Source: Izhakiella capsodis
GTDB taxonomy: Bacteria > Pseudomonadota > Gammaproteobacteria > Enterobacterales > Enterobacteriaceae
NCBI RefSeq assembly: GCF_900115045.1
Contig: NZ_FOVC01000004.1
Span: 1-64,000, forward strand
Direction: 5' to 3'
DNA: 64,000 bases
The position numbers and the translations under genes are program-made. Shown in pieces: positions 25,690 to 35,863 of this stretch; position 1 is the first letter of the stretch, and the number at the start of each line of letters is the position of its first letter. The notes below the pieces were generated by a model, which searched no databases, had not been told where the DNA came from, and saw nothing but the letters and a program-made list of their open reading frames with translations.

Positions 25690-27342
25690 ATGTTTTGTGT
25701 GCAATGTGAGCAAACGATAAGAACCCCATCCGGCAACGGCTGTGCATGGGCGCAGGGGATGTGCGGCAAAACCGCTGAAACCTCTGACTTACAGGATCTT
25801 CTGATCGCTATCTTGCAGGGTTTGTCCGCCTGGGCGGTTAAAGCGCGTGAATATGGCTTAATTCATCATGACGTTGACAGCTTTGCACCGCGCGCCTTTT
25901 TCTCAACGCTGACAAACGTAAACTTCGACTCAATGCGTATTATCGCCTATACCCACCAAGCCGTAGCCCTGCGCGAGGCGCTGAAGGCGCAGTGTCTGCT
26001 TAAAGATCCTGCGGCGTCAGTGACCAGCCCGATGGCAGATCTGCGTATTCAGAGCAATGATCCCGGCGATCTACAGCGTCAGGCTGCTGCATTCAGGCTT
26101 GATAGAGATAAAGCAGCTATCGGCGAGAATATTCTCGGCCTGCGTCTGCTCTGTCTGTACGGTCTGAAAGGAGCCGCTGCCTATATGGAGCATGCGCACG
26201 TCCTGGGGCAGCACGATGATGATATTTACGCCCGCTATCACAAAATAATGGCGTGGCTCGGTAGTTGGCCGTCAGACATGAATGCATTACTGGAATGCGC
26301 GATGGAGATCGGCCAGATGAATTTTCAGGTTATGGCTATCCTGGATGCCGGGGAAACCAACGCATACGGGCATCCTACGCCAACGCAGGTTAACGTTAAG
26401 CCTGTGGCCGGTAAATGCATTCTGATCTCCGGCCACGACTTAACGGATCTGTATAATTTGCTGAAACAGACCAAGGGTAAAGGCATCAACGTCTTTACTC
26501 ATGGCGAAATGCTACCTGCGCATGGCTATCCTGAACTGCGCAAATTCGAACATCTCGTCGGCAACTATGGCAGCGGCTGGCAGAATCAGCAGGTTGAGTT
26601 CGCTCGTTTTCCCGGCCCTATCGTCATGACTTCTAACTGCATCATCGACCCTGCCCCCGGCGAATATAGCCAGCGTATCTGGACACGCAGCATCGTCGGC
26701 TGGCCCGGAGTCAGCCATCTTGAAGGGGATGATTTCACCCCGGTGATCGCTCAGGCGCAGCAGCTGGCTGGCTTTCCGCACAGCGAAATCGAACATCTGA
26801 TTACTGTCGGATTTGGACGACAAACGCTGCTGGGTGCCGCGGATACTTTGGTTGACCTGGTCTGTCACAAGAAGCTGCGTCACATTTTTCTCGTTGGTGG
26901 CTGTGACGGCGCGCGCGACGCGCGTAGCTACTTTACCGATTTCGCCACCAGTGTACCGGGTGACTGCCTGATCCTGACGCTGGCCTGCGGTAAATACCGT
27001 TTCAACAAACTCGATTTTGGCAATATTGACGGGCTGCCACGTCTGTTGGATGTCGGTCAATGTAACGATGCATATTCCGCGATTATTCTTGCGGTGACGC
27101 TGGCTGAAAAGCTGGGCTGTAGCGTTAACGACCTCCCCCTGTCGCTGGTACTCTCGTGGTTCGAGCAAAAAGCGATCGTTATTCTGCTGACGTTGCTATC
27201 GCTGGGGGTGACCAACATTGTTACCGGGCCAACCGCACCGGGCTTTTTAACCCAGGACCTGCTGTCCATTCTTGACGAGAAGTTTGGCCTGCGCCAGATA
27301 ACCGACGTCAAGCAGGATATGCAGCAGCTGCTGTGTGTCTGA
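25690..27342 (+). CDS. hcp: Hybrid cluster protein (hydroxylamine/NO reductase)
   Basis: A 550-residue cytosolic enzyme that carries an N-terminal iron-sulfur cluster (Cys3, Cys6, Cys18, Cys25 in MFCVQCEQ...NGCAW...MCGK) and the hybrid 4Fe-2S-2O cluster near the C-terminus. It reduces NO at low levels, and hydroxylamine in vitro, with electrons from Hcr. The sequence follows E. coli Hcp almost throughout. The ATG at 25690 follows AAGG. It forms an operon with hcr ten bases downstream, and the upstream NsrR and FNR sites predict expression during anaerobic nitrosative stress. Confidence 0.96.
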   Translation: MFCVQCEQTIRTPSGNGCAWAQGMCGKTAETSDLQDLLIAILQGLSAWAVKAREYGLIHHDVDSFAPRAFFSTLTNVNFDSMRIIAYTHQAVALREALKAQCLLKDPAASVTSPMADLRIQSNDPGDLQRQAAAFRLDRDKAAIGENILGLRLLCLYGLKGAAAYMEHAHVLGQHDDDIYARYHKIMAWLGSWPSDMNALLECAMEIGQMNFQVMAILDAGETNAYGHPTPTQVNVKPVAGKCILISGHDLTDLYNLLKQTKGKGINVFTHGEMLPAHGYPELRKFEHLVGNYGSGWQNQQVEFARFPGPIVMTSNCIIDPAPGEYSQRIWTRSIVGWPGVSHLEGDDFTPVIAQAQQLAGFPHSEIEHLITVGFGRQTLLGAADTLVDLVCHKKLRHIFLVGGCDGARDARSYFTDFATSVPGDCLILTLACGKYRFNKLDFGNIDGLPRLLDVGQCNDAYSAIILAVTLAEKLGCSVNDLPLSLVLSWFEQKAIVILLTLLSLGVTNIVTGPTAPGFLTQDLLSILDEKFGLRQITDVKQDMQQLLCV

Positions 27343-27352
27343 GGAGGAAGCC

Positions 27353-28324
27353 ATGACGAAACCCACTTCACAATGTCCATGGCGCATGCAGGTTCATCAT
27401 ATCGTTCAGGAAACGCCTGACGTCCGGACGCTGGCTTTGTTGTGTCATGAATATTACCCATATCGCCCTGGACAGTATGCGTTGGTTAGCATCGGTGATA
27501 CGAGTGAAACGCTGCGCGCCTATAGTCTCTCTTCCACACCGGGGGTCAGTGAGTATATTACGATCACCGTGCGCCAGATTGACGGCGGTGTCGGTTCGCA
27601 GTGGCTGACCAACGAAGTCAAACGCGGTGATGATATCTGGCTATCCGACGCCTGCGGGAATTTCACCTGCGATGATCAGAACAACGACCGCTTTTTGCTG
27701 CTGGCCGCGGGCTGCGGCATAACGCCGATTATGTCGATGCGGCGCTGGCTGGCGAAGTACCGCCCGCAGGCTGATGTGCAGGTTATTTTTAGCGTTCGTA
27801 CCCCGCAGGACGTTATTTTTTCCGCGGAGTGGCGCGACTATCCCGTAACATTGCTCGCAGAGAATAACGCCTCACTCGGTTTTATCAGTGGACGGCTGAC
27901 ACGCCAACGGCTGGCTGCGGTCGCTGATATTGCCACGCGAACCGTCATGACTTGTGGCCCAGCACCTTATATGGCTCAGGTTGAAAGCATGGTGAAATCG
28001 CTCGGTGTCAAACATCTGCTGAAAGAGGTCTTCTTCGCACCAACGGTGACAGCGGCGGCAACCCACGTGATGAAAATCACCCGCCTGCATCCCCCCCGAG
28101 AATTTTTTACCGCCACCGGCAGCACGCTGCTGGAGGCAATGGAAAGTAATCTGCTGCCGGTAAATACCGCCTGCAGGGCCGGGGTTTGTGGCTGTTGTAA
28201 AACCAAAATCTCCTCCGGCGATTACCGGGTAACCAGCACGATGACGCTAAGCGAGCAGGAGATTGCACAGGGTTACGTGCTGGCCTGCTCCTGTTACCCG
28301 CAGAGCGATTTGGTTCTGGCTTAG
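27353..28324 (+). CDS. hcr: NADH oxidoreductase Hcr, electron donor of Hcp
   Basis: A 323-residue flavoprotein of the ferredoxin-NADP reductase type. Residues about 12-100 form the FAD domain (RAYSLSST flavin motif), 105-215 the NADH domain (LLAAGCGITPIMSM), and the last 85 a plant-type 2Fe-2S ferredoxin with CRAGVCGCCKTK and a final Cys in LACSC. It passes electrons from NADH to Hcp. I chose the start at 27353 because GAGGAGGAA precedes it at ideal spacing; a GTG at 27335 would overlap the hcp stop. Confidence 0.94.
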   Translation: MTKPTSQCPWRMQVHHIVQETPDVRTLALLCHEYYPYRPGQYALVSIGDTSETLRAYSLSSTPGVSEYITITVRQIDGGVGSQWLTNEVKRGDDIWLSDACGNFTCDDQNNDRFLLLAAGCGITPIMSMRRWLAKYRPQADVQVIFSVRTPQDVIFSAEWRDYPVTLLAENNASLGFISGRLTRQRLAAVADIATRTVMTCGPAPYMAQVESMVKSLGVKHLLKEVFFAPTVTAAATHVMKITRLHPPREFFTATGSTLLEAMESNLLPVNTACRAGVCGCCKTKISSGDYRVTSTMTLSEQEIAQGYVLACSCYPQSDLVLA

Positions 28325-28333
28325 CACCGCTGA

Positions 28334-28369
28334 CGGGTAGCGCAGCCATATTGCCGCTACCCGCATCTC
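28334..28369 (+). terminator. Terminator after hcr
   Basis: CGGGTAGCG at 28334-28342 pairs with CGCTACCCG at 28355-28363, followed by CATCTCTTT. It ends the hcp-hcr operon. Confidence 0.65.
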
Positions 28370-28961
28370 TTTCGCCTGCCGATCACCTCTCTGGCCTGAT
28401 ATCGCCTGTCACACTGCACACCGACGTTTTTGCTCACCCCATTGCCAACGCTATCTGCCAGATACATGGTATCGTTCATAACGTTCTGAACGAACAGCCC
28501 GTGGTTTCCGCTGGCGTTTTAATGCACCTTCTTTCGCCGAGCCACGCTTCAGGCGAATGATGAAATACTCGCTGCCAAGCGTAATCTGACGCGAATAAAT
28601 ATGATCAGCCTCCGGGAGGAATAAAATGTTATTTTTTATAACCTGCTGCCCGCAGCCGTAGCGTTAAACTTAGTAAGGTAATTTTAACAAAAAAATCATA
28701 TCGTTAGAAAAATACTCACTCTATTTACCACCAATAATTGGTAAACATTCAACAATAGTTTTGTTTACTTGTTGTTCAGGCTGTCTGATGAATGTCTTGC
28801 AGCAGAAAATTTAGTGAATAATATAAAAATAAAATCAACTTAATGAAATTTCATAACGTAGAAAACAAGTCTGACGATGTCTGTAATTAATAGAAACAAT
28901 GCAATTGAGATGATTTACATAAAAAAGCGTTATATGCCCCTTTATTTGCAGCGGAGTGCCC
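28370..28961. other. AT-rich leader region upstream of sbmA
   Basis: No confident gene is present. A very short frame at 28626-28661 (MLFFITCCPQP) has a good GGGAGGA site before it, but nothing else supports it. The stretch 28660-28930 is strongly AT-rich and probably holds the sbmA promoter. Confidence 0.45.
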
Positions 28962-30197
28962 ATGTTTAAATCTTTTTTTCCGAGGCCAACGCTGTTCTTC
29001 AGCAGTGTGCTTGTCTTTTTTGTGCTGGCAATATTGTTATGGTTTTTTGGTGCCAGCGAGTTAATTAATCTGGTTCCCGGCATGGCCGGCAGCGCGGGAA
29101 AACCGCTACCGGTCAGCGCCATGCGCTTCCTCGCACCGCAGATGATATGGTTTTACGTCTGGTTCTGGGGATGGGTATTGTTGTTTTACGCCTGTTGGGC
29201 AATTATCTCGCCGCATCCGTGGCAGCGCTGGTCAATTCTCGGCTCGGCACTGATTATTTTTCTCGTCTGGTACTCCGTAGAGGTAAGCGTTGCTATCAAC
29301 GCCTGGTACAATCCATTTTACGATTTAATCCAGAAAGCACTGTCAAAACCCAATAGCATTGAGATTTCCCAGTTGTACGAAGGTGCGTTGACCTTCCTTT
29401 CTATCGCGTCAATGGCTATTGTCATCGGCGTCGGCAACGCTTTTTTTGTTAGCCACTACGTATTCCGCTGGCGTACTGCAATGAACAATTATTATGTCCA
29501 TTATTGGTCACGCCTGCGCGATATCGAAGGGGCCGCACAGCGCGTTCAGGAAGACACCATGCGCTTTGCCAGTACCCTTGAAGGGCTTGGCGTCAGCCTT
29601 ATCAGCGCCGTCATGACACTGATTGCCTTCCTGCCGCTGCTGGTCCAGCTATCAAGCCACATAAAAACGATTCCGGTGCTGGGTGACGTGCCTTATGGCC
29701 TGGTATGGGCGGCCATTTTCTGGGCGCTGTTTGGCACGGTTCTGCTGGGTGTCGTGGGCATTAAGCTGCCGGGTTTGTCGTTTATTAATCAGCGCGTTGA
29801 AGCGGCTTATCGTAAAGAGCTGGTCTATGGCGAAGACGATCATAATCGCGCCCAGCCCCCTACCCTGCGCACGCTGTTTCAAAACGTACGCAAAAACTAT
29901 TTTCGCCTCTATTTCCACTATCTCTACTTCAACGTAGCCCGCTATCTCTATCTCCAGGCTGATAATCTGTTCGGACTGGTAGTGCTGTTTCCGACCATCG
30001 CGGCCGGTGCTATCACCCTCGGCCTGATGTCGCAGATTACCAACGTGTTCGATCAGGTACGCAGCTCCTTTCAGTACCTGGTTAACTCCTGGCCGACGCT
30101 GGTAGAATTGATGTCTATCTATAAACGTCTGCGCCGTTTTGAGCATGTGCTTAACGACAGCGAAACGCATCTGAATGCTGGCGTGCTGAAGTCATAA
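28962..30197 (+). CDS. sbmA: SbmA/BacA peptide antibiotic transporter
   Basis: A 411-residue inner-membrane protein with about seven or eight transmembrane segments. It is a proton-driven importer of peptides such as microcins and proline-rich antimicrobial peptides. The recognisable family stretches include FYDLIQKAL, FRWRTAMNNYY and DNLFGLVVLFP. The length agrees with E. coli SbmA (406). I chose the start at 28962, six bases after GGAG, over GTG at 28956. It is monocistronic. In plant-associated relatives such transporters help tolerate host peptides, which is inference for this strain. Confidence 0.92.
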   Translation: MFKSFFPRPTLFFSSVLVFFVLAILLWFFGASELINLVPGMAGSAGKPLPVSAMRFLAPQMIWFYVWFWGWVLLFYACWAIISPHPWQRWSILGSALIIFLVWYSVEVSVAINAWYNPFYDLIQKALSKPNSIEISQLYEGALTFLSIASMAIVIGVGNAFFVSHYVFRWRTAMNNYYVHYWSRLRDIEGAAQRVQEDTMRFASTLEGLGVSLISAVMTLIAFLPLLVQLSSHIKTIPVLGDVPYGLVWAAIFWALFGTVLLGVVGIKLPGLSFINQRVEAAYRKELVYGEDDHNRAQPPTLRTLFQNVRKNYFRLYFHYLYFNVARYLYLQADNLFGLVVLFPTIAAGAITLGLMSQITNVFDQVRSSFQYLVNSWPTLVELMSIYKRLRRFEHVLNDSETHLNAGVLKS

Positions 30198-30235
30198 ATG
30201 GGGGCGTTCAGCGTCCCCCGACATCTATCAAGCCC

Positions 30236-31882
30236 TTATGATGACGATGCCAACGCCGCAAAGACACTTTCAACGGCGCAAGCACCGGGATCTTTAACGC
30301 CGTTCAGGCTCTGCGCATTCAGATAGGATGAGCGGCCAGCTTTGGCGATCTGCATGGTCGCGGTGCTTTCCGCACCTTCGCGGGCCGCCTGTGCAATCTC
30401 ACTTAGCGAGGCCCCTTGTTGCAACGCGTTGAAGGCCGGATAAAGTGCATCGATCATGGTGCGATGACCCGGACGTGCGCCGCCATAATGTTGCATACGC
30501 TCCAACCCATAACACAACGCATCAGCAAAAGTAGCGCCCTCAGCCAGCTTATGTCCGGCTGAGGTAAACAGAATCGACATCAGCACACCACTAGACCCCC
30601 CCATCCCCAACGCCAGCTGCTCGCCAATATTGATCAGCAATTTATCAGACTCGTTTAGCGGAAGCTTATCGTTATCCAGCGCGCTTAGCAGCCTGCTAGC
30701 GCCAGCGGCAAAGGTCGTGCCGGTATCGCCATCCCCCACTTTGGCATCCAGCCGATTAAGCTGGCTCTCCTGCGCAACCAGGGTCTCGCAGATAGTGCGC
30801 AGCATCGCGGCATGCGGCTGGTTTTTCGAAGGGATAAAAGCCGACTGCACGCTGACTTTTCTACCTTTTTGCTGCTGCGTAGCCTGATACCGGTACATTG
30901 GCTGCCAGCCACTGGTTTCAACAGGGGCGCAGAGCGCTTCCTCCAGTACAGGGGAAAGCACAAGCGTCGTCAGAGAAAAACCTTTCATATCCAGCGCACT
31001 GACCAGGGTCGCCGGTCCAATCAAATGTGAGATCCGTTTACCCAACGCAGAGGCCAGGGTTTCTTTCACCAGCAGCGCCATTTCCAGCATTGAGAAACCG
31101 CCGAGATTATTAAGCAGCAGTACAACCCATTGGTCCTCAGGGATCTTTTCTGACAGCTTTTCTGTCATGACCGCCACAATCTCACGGCTGTTCTGAGTGG
31201 CCAGCGTGGTTACGCCGGGTTCACCGTGTATCCCCATCCCCAGCTCGCTCTCGCCCGCGAGGAGACGTTCATCGCGATCCTCTCCGGGCAGATGACAAGT
31301 GGCGAACGCCAGGCCGATGCTGGCGGTTGCATCAATGGTTTTCTGCGCCAGCTTCGTCACCTGATCCAGCGTTTGCCGCTGCTCTGCCGCATAGCCCGCC
31401 ACCTTATGTACCAACACCGTCCCCGCAATCCCACGCGGCTGGGGATTATCAGGCAGAGCAATATCATCACGCACGATGACCATATTGACCTTAAAACCCA
31501 TTGCTCGCGCTTTTTCCGCTGCCAGGCCGAAGTTAAGACGATCACCGGTGTAATTTTTTACAATCAGCAGGCAGCCTGCTTCGCCGGTGACATTCACGAT
31601 AGCGCTGAGCACGGCATCGACGCTCGGCGAGGCAAAAATATCGCCGCACACCGCCGCCGTAAGCATCCCTTTCCCGACGAACCCTGCATGAGCCGGTTCA
31701 TGACCGGAGCCACCGCCAGAAATCAACGCTACATTGCTTTTATCCCAATCACGACGGACCACCACGCGAATATCGTCCCCCACATCAAGTTGGCAGAGGT
31801 TGTGATACGGGGCGCTCAGGATAAGACCTTCAATCGCCTCACTGACCAGATGATTTTTATCGTTCATGAAAAAATGGCTCAT
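30236..31882 (-). CDS. ATP-dependent dihydroxyacetone kinase, fused DhaK-DhaL
   Basis: A 548-residue cytosolic kinase that phosphorylates dihydroxyacetone to DHAP. The N-terminal DhaK domain (about 1-330) has the glycine-rich SGGGSGHEPAHAGFVG and the substrate-binding His in GMGIHGEPG. The C-terminal DhaL domain (about 350-548) has the Mg-ATP aspartates in KVGDGDTGTTF. The two-domain single chain is the ATP-dependent type of Citrobacter, rather than the three-subunit PTS-dependent type of E. coli. The start at 31882 follows AGGAG. No glycerol dehydrogenase or dha regulator is adjacent, so it stands alone. Confidence 0.93.
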   Translation of the reverse strand: MSHFFMNDKNHLVSEAIEGLILSAPYHNLCQLDVGDDIRVVVRRDWDKSNVALISGGGSGHEPAHAGFVGKGMLTAAVCGDIFASPSVDAVLSAIVNVTGEAGCLLIVKNYTGDRLNFGLAAEKARAMGFKVNMVIVRDDIALPDNPQPRGIAGTVLVHKVAGYAAEQRQTLDQVTKLAQKTIDATASIGLAFATCHLPGEDRDERLLAGESELGMGIHGEPGVTTLATQNSREIVAVMTEKLSEKIPEDQWVVLLLNNLGGFSMLEMALLVKETLASALGKRISHLIGPATLVSALDMKGFSLTTLVLSPVLEEALCAPVETSGWQPMYRYQATQQQKGRKVSVQSAFIPSKNQPHAAMLRTICETLVAQESQLNRLDAKVGDGDTGTTFAAGASRLLSALDNDKLPLNESDKLLINIGEQLALGMGGSSGVLMSILFTSAGHKLAEGATFADALCYGLERMQHYGGARPGHRTMIDALYPAFNALQQGASLSEIAQAAREGAESTATMQIAKAGRSSYLNAQSLNGVKDPGACAVESVFAALASSS

Positions 31883-32090
31883 TACAGCTCTCCTGGTATG
31901 GGTTGTGCCGCAAGGGATGCTTAACGGTTTGCAAGGCTAAAGGATAGCTGATTTCGCGATCGCCAAAGGGCGACCCACGAGCATTTTCACTCAGGTCGAT
32001 AACGAAAATCGGGCGTCGGGATGTGGGGTCGCATTTGCCTGAAAAGGTACGTAAAGGAAACAGGGCGCGCCGGATGGCACGCCCTATCGG

Positions 32091-33395
32091 TCAGGGTGCT
32101 GGGGCGATACGTTTCAACTTAGCCTCATAAACCTTTGCCTGCTGTTCATCGAACTGGTTTTCCCACTTCGCAATAACCAGCACCGCCAGCGCATTGCCAA
32201 TCACATTCAACGCGGTACGTGCCATATCCATAATACGATCAACTCCGGCAATGAACGCCAATCCTTCCAACGGAATACCTACGCTGCCAAGGGTGGCTAG
32301 CAGCACCACGAAGGAAACCCCTGGCACCCCGGCGATCCCTTTGGAGGTTACCATCAGAGTCAGGACCAGAATAATCTCCTGCCCCAGAGAGAGATCAATA
32401 CCGTACATCTGGGCGATAAAAATGGCGGCGATGCTCTGGTAAAGCGTTGAGCCATCAAGATTAAAGGAATAACCGGTTGGCACGACAAAGCCGGTAATGG
32501 CTTTCGGCGCACCATATGCCTCCATCTTTTCAATAATGCGCGGTAACACCGTTTCCGAACTGGATGTGGAATAGGCCAGGATCAATTCATCTTTCAGGAT
32601 ACGCATCAGGACAGTCACCCGCAGATTACATATCCGGGCGACACAGCCAAGCACGATAAAAGCAAAAAACAGGATGGCGGCATACACCAGGATAACCAGC
32701 TTTGCCAGTGGCCACAGTGAGGCAAAGCCAAAGCTCGCCACGGTCACCGCGATCAGCGCGAACACACCAACCGGCGCATAGCGCATGATCAGGTGAGTCA
32801 CTTTAAACATTGTTTCGGAAATAGAGCGAAACACCTGCACCAGAGGCTCGCGATGTTCAGAGGGTAGCGACGACAGGCCAAGGCCGAACAGCACCGAGAA
32901 GAAAATTATTGGCAGCATGTCGCCTTTAACAAAGGCGGCGAATATGTTTTGCGGGATCAACGACAAAATAGTCGTCACCAGGCTGTGCGGCGCGTTTTCG
33001 ACCTGCTCAGTGGTGGCTTTATACTGCGAGATATCAACCGTTGCCAGGGTTGACATATCAATGCCAAGCCCCGGCTTAAACAGGTTTGCCAGGGTGATGC
33101 CCACCACGATAGCGATGGTGGTAATCACCTCAAAATAAATGATGGTTTTAATGCCGATGCGGCCCAGTTTTTTAGCATCGCCCATGCCGGCAATGCCGAC
33201 GATCAGTGTCGATACCACGATAGGCACGACGATCATTTTGATCAGATGGATGAAGATATCACCGGCAGGCTTGAGTATGTTAGTGACTAACCAGTCACGG
33301 TTTTCCGGCTGATTATGCAAAACGGCGCCCACGATGACGCCAAGCACCAGCGCAATAAGAATTTGCCAGGCCAGACTAATTTTTACAGCTCTCAT
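32091..33395 (-). CDS. gltP: Proton/glutamate-aspartate symporter GltP
   Basis: A 434-residue inner-membrane carrier of the dicarboxylate/amino acid:cation symporter family. Signatures are the serine-rich hairpin AYSTSSSETVLP, the GYSFNLDGSTLY segment and the second hairpin SKGIAGVPG. The length equals that of E. coli GltP (437). I chose the start at 33395 (MRAVKISLAWQ), the first ATG of the family, preceded by AAGGA. It diverges from acs. In E. coli gltP lies at the end of the nrf operon beside acs; here nrf is missing between them. Confidence 0.9.
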   Translation of the reverse strand: MRAVKISLAWQILIALVLGVIVGAVLHNQPENRDWLVTNILKPAGDIFIHLIKMIVVPIVVSTLIVGIAGMGDAKKLGRIGIKTIIYFEVITTIAIVVGITLANLFKPGLGIDMSTLATVDISQYKATTEQVENAPHSLVTTILSLIPQNIFAAFVKGDMLPIIFFSVLFGLGLSSLPSEHREPLVQVFRSISETMFKVTHLIMRYAPVGVFALIAVTVASFGFASLWPLAKLVILVYAAILFFAFIVLGCVARICNLRVTVLMRILKDELILAYSTSSSETVLPRIIEKMEAYGAPKAITGFVVPTGYSFNLDGSTLYQSIAAIFIAQMYGIDLSLGQEIILVLTLMVTSKGIAGVPGVSFVVLLATLGSVGIPLEGLAFIAGVDRIMDMARTALNVIGNALAVLVIAKWENQFDEQQAKVYEAKLKRIAPAP

Positions 33396-33907
33396 ATGTA
33401 TGACTTCCTTAACAAAACCCAACCTCCGCGCTGCGCTTGCGGAGGAAATTACACCTCTGATAGATGAACTGAAACCAAACTGGCTCGCGGGTAAAATGGA
33501 CAGATGATCCTGAAGATCAGAACTCAGATAATTACCATTAGCCTCAACAGAAAAGCAACCCCGGTAAAAAGAGCGTTTTGAGTCAAAAATAGCCTCATAA
33601 AGCACCAAATAAAATATTACATTTTTAACTCTTTGTAATAAAAGACAATAAAAAAAAGCTTTTTTGGTATGACTATGCACATTTCAGCCTGAGTTTTAAT
33701 CACAAAACCATTCGTTTGCTGCTTTTATGTACAGTGCAATCATTTGTTCAGGCAGATTCAATGCCCACAGGTTAGCCGCAGCCGGTAAGGAAATGCTCCA
33801 GCCTGTACAAGCCGTGATCCAATACTCAAAAATTAACAAAGCTTTATCTCATCACTTCCCTTAGCACTCCATTGACATATTATTAACATTTAGACGGAGA
33901 GCCAGTC
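33396..33907. other. Divergent promoter region gltP/acs
   Basis: There is no gene. The region is AT-rich near 33590-33670. TGTGATTAAAACTCAG on the minus strand near 33695 resembles half of a CRP site, which would fit catabolite control of acs and gltP, but the second half is poor. Confidence 0.4.
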
Positions 33908-35863
33908 ATGAGCCAGATTGAAAAATATCCGGTGCCGCCCGCTATCGCGGCTGACACCCTAATCAATGCAGAGCAGTACCAGTCAATGTATCGACAGTCG
34001 GTGCAAAATCCGGAGGCATTCTGGGGCGAGCAGGGAAAAATACTTGACTGGATAACGCCCTATACCCGCGTGAAAGATACCTCTTTTGCGCCGGGAAACA
34101 TCACTATTCGCTGGTACGAAGATGGCACGCTAAATCTGACGACTAACTGCCTGGATCGTCATCTGGCGTCTCGTGGCGACCATCCGGCACTGATCTGGGA
34201 AGGCGATGATGCCAGCCAAAGTAAAACACTTACCTACCGCGAGCTGCATCGCGACGTTTGCCGTTTTGCCAATGTCTTAAGTGGACAAGGGGTTAAAAAA
34301 GGCGATGTTGTCGCTATTTATATGCCAATGGTGCCAGAGGCGGCGGTAGCGATGCTGGCCTGCGCCCGCATCGGCGCTATTCACTCGGTGATTTTCGGCG
34401 GCTTTTCACCGGAAGCGATCGCCGGGCGTATCATCGACTCCAGCGCGCGCCTGGTCATTACTGCTGATGAGGGCATCCGCGCAGGCCGGAAAATTCCACT
34501 GAAGAAAAACGTCGATAGCGCGCTGGCTAACCATAATGTAACGTCGGTGAGTAACACGATCGTTTTACGTCGTACCGGCGGCAAAGTCGGCTGGCAGCAG
34601 GGACGGGATCTGTGGTGGCACGAGCTGATTGAGCAGGCAAGTGACAGTCACCCGGCGGTGGAGATGAACGCCGAAGACCCCTTATTCATTTTGTACACCT
34701 CCGGCTCCACAGGAAAGCCTAAAGGGGTATTACATACCACCGGCGGCTATTTGGTGTACGCCGCAACAACCTTCAAATATGTTTTTGATTATCATCCTAA
34801 TGATATTTACTGGTGTACTGCCGACGTCGGCTGGATAACCGGTCATAGCTATCTGCTGTACGGCCCACTGGCCTGTGGGGCAACCTCCATCATGTTTGAA
34901 GGCGTACCTAACTGGCCTACGCCGAGCCGCATGGCCGAAGTTATCGACAAGCACAAGGTTACCATCCTGTACACCGCGCCAACCGCTATCCGCGCCTTGA
35001 TGGCTGAGGGCGACAAGGCGATTGAAGGAACTTCACGCAGTAGCCTGCGCATCCTGGGGTCGGTCGGTGAGCCGATCAATCCCGAGGCCTGGCAGTGGTT
35101 TTACAATAAAATCGGTAACGGGCGCTGCCCGATTTCTGATACCTGGTGGCAGACTGAAACCGGCGGTTTTATGATTACCCCCCTGCCGGGAGCAACCGCG
35201 CTAAAAGCGGGATCAGCAACCTTTCCTTTCTTCGGCGTACAGCCTGCATTGCTGGATAATGAGGGCAATGCACAGCAGGGAGCCTGTGAAGGCAACCTGG
35301 TGATCAATGACTCCTGGCCGGGCCAGGCCCGCACGCTTTTCGGCGACCACAAACGTTTTGAACAAACCTATTTTTCGACTTTCCCTAACCGCTATTTCAG
35401 CGGAGACGGCGCCCGCCGCGACGAAGATGGCTACTACTGGATCACCGGACGGGTCGATGACGTACTGAACGTCTCCGGTCACCGTCTGGGAACTGCCGAG
35501 ATTGAATCGGCGCTGGTGGCCCATCCCAAAATTGCTGAAGCGGCGGTGGTTGGCATCCCTCATGCGATTAAGGGGCAGGCAATTTATGCTTACGTCACCC
35601 TGAATCACGGTGAAGAGCCATCGCCGGAGCTATACACCGAAGTTCGGGACTGGGTACGTAAAGCCATCGGCCCGATAGCCACGCCTGACATACTGCACTG
35701 GACCGATTCGCTGCCAAAAACCCGATCGGGTAAAATTATGCGGCGCATTCTGCGCAAGATCGCCTCTGGCGACTCCAGCAATCTCGGCGATACATCAACC
35801 CTTGCCGATCCCGGCGTCGTAGAAAAACTTCTGGAAGAAAAACAAACGATAAAAATGCCCTGA
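33908..35863 (+). CDS. acs: Acetyl-CoA synthetase
   Basis: A 651-residue cytosolic enzyme that activates acetate with ATP and CoA through acetyl-AMP. It belongs to the ANL superfamily: P-loop YTSGSTGKPKG, core DTWWQTETGG, hinge ITGRVDDVLNVSGHR, and the C-terminal KTRSGKIMRR with the catalytic lysine that is regulated by acetylation in relatives. The length matches E. coli Acs (652). The start at 33908 follows GGAG. The yjcH-actP genes that normally follow acs in E. coli are absent; the next gene is on the opposite strand. Confidence 0.96.
   Translation: MSQIEKYPVPPAIAADTLINAEQYQSMYRQSVQNPEAFWGEQGKILDWITPYTRVKDTSFAPGNITIRWYEDGTLNLTTNCLDRHLASRGDHPALIWEGDDASQSKTLTYRELHRDVCRFANVLSGQGVKKGDVVAIYMPMVPEAAVAMLACARIGAIHSVIFGGFSPEAIAGRIIDSSARLVITADEGIRAGRKIPLKKNVDSALANHNVTSVSNTIVLRRTGGKVGWQQGRDLWWHELIEQASDSHPAVEMNAEDPLFILYTSGSTGKPKGVLHTTGGYLVYAATTFKYVFDYHPNDIYWCTADVGWITGHSYLLYGPLACGATSIMFEGVPNWPTPSRMAEVIDKHKVTILYTAPTAIRALMAEGDKAIEGTSRSSLRILGSVGEPINPEAWQWFYNKIGNGRCPISDTWWQTETGGFMITPLPGATALKAGSATFPFFGVQPALLDNEGNAQQGACEGNLVINDSWPGQARTLFGDHKRFEQTYFSTFPNRYFSGDGARRDEDGYYWITGRVDDVLNVSGHRLGTAEIESALVAHPKIAEAAVVGIPHAIKGQAIYAYVTLNHGEEPSPELYTEVRDWVRKAIGPIATPDILHWTDSLPKTRSGKIMRRILRKIASGDSSNLGDTSTLADPGVVEKLLEEKQTIKMP

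Noticed and set aside
28626..28661. Leader peptide MLFFITCCPQP before sbmA
   Set aside because: Good ribosome site but only 11 codons, 300 bases from sbmA, with no attenuator structure evident.
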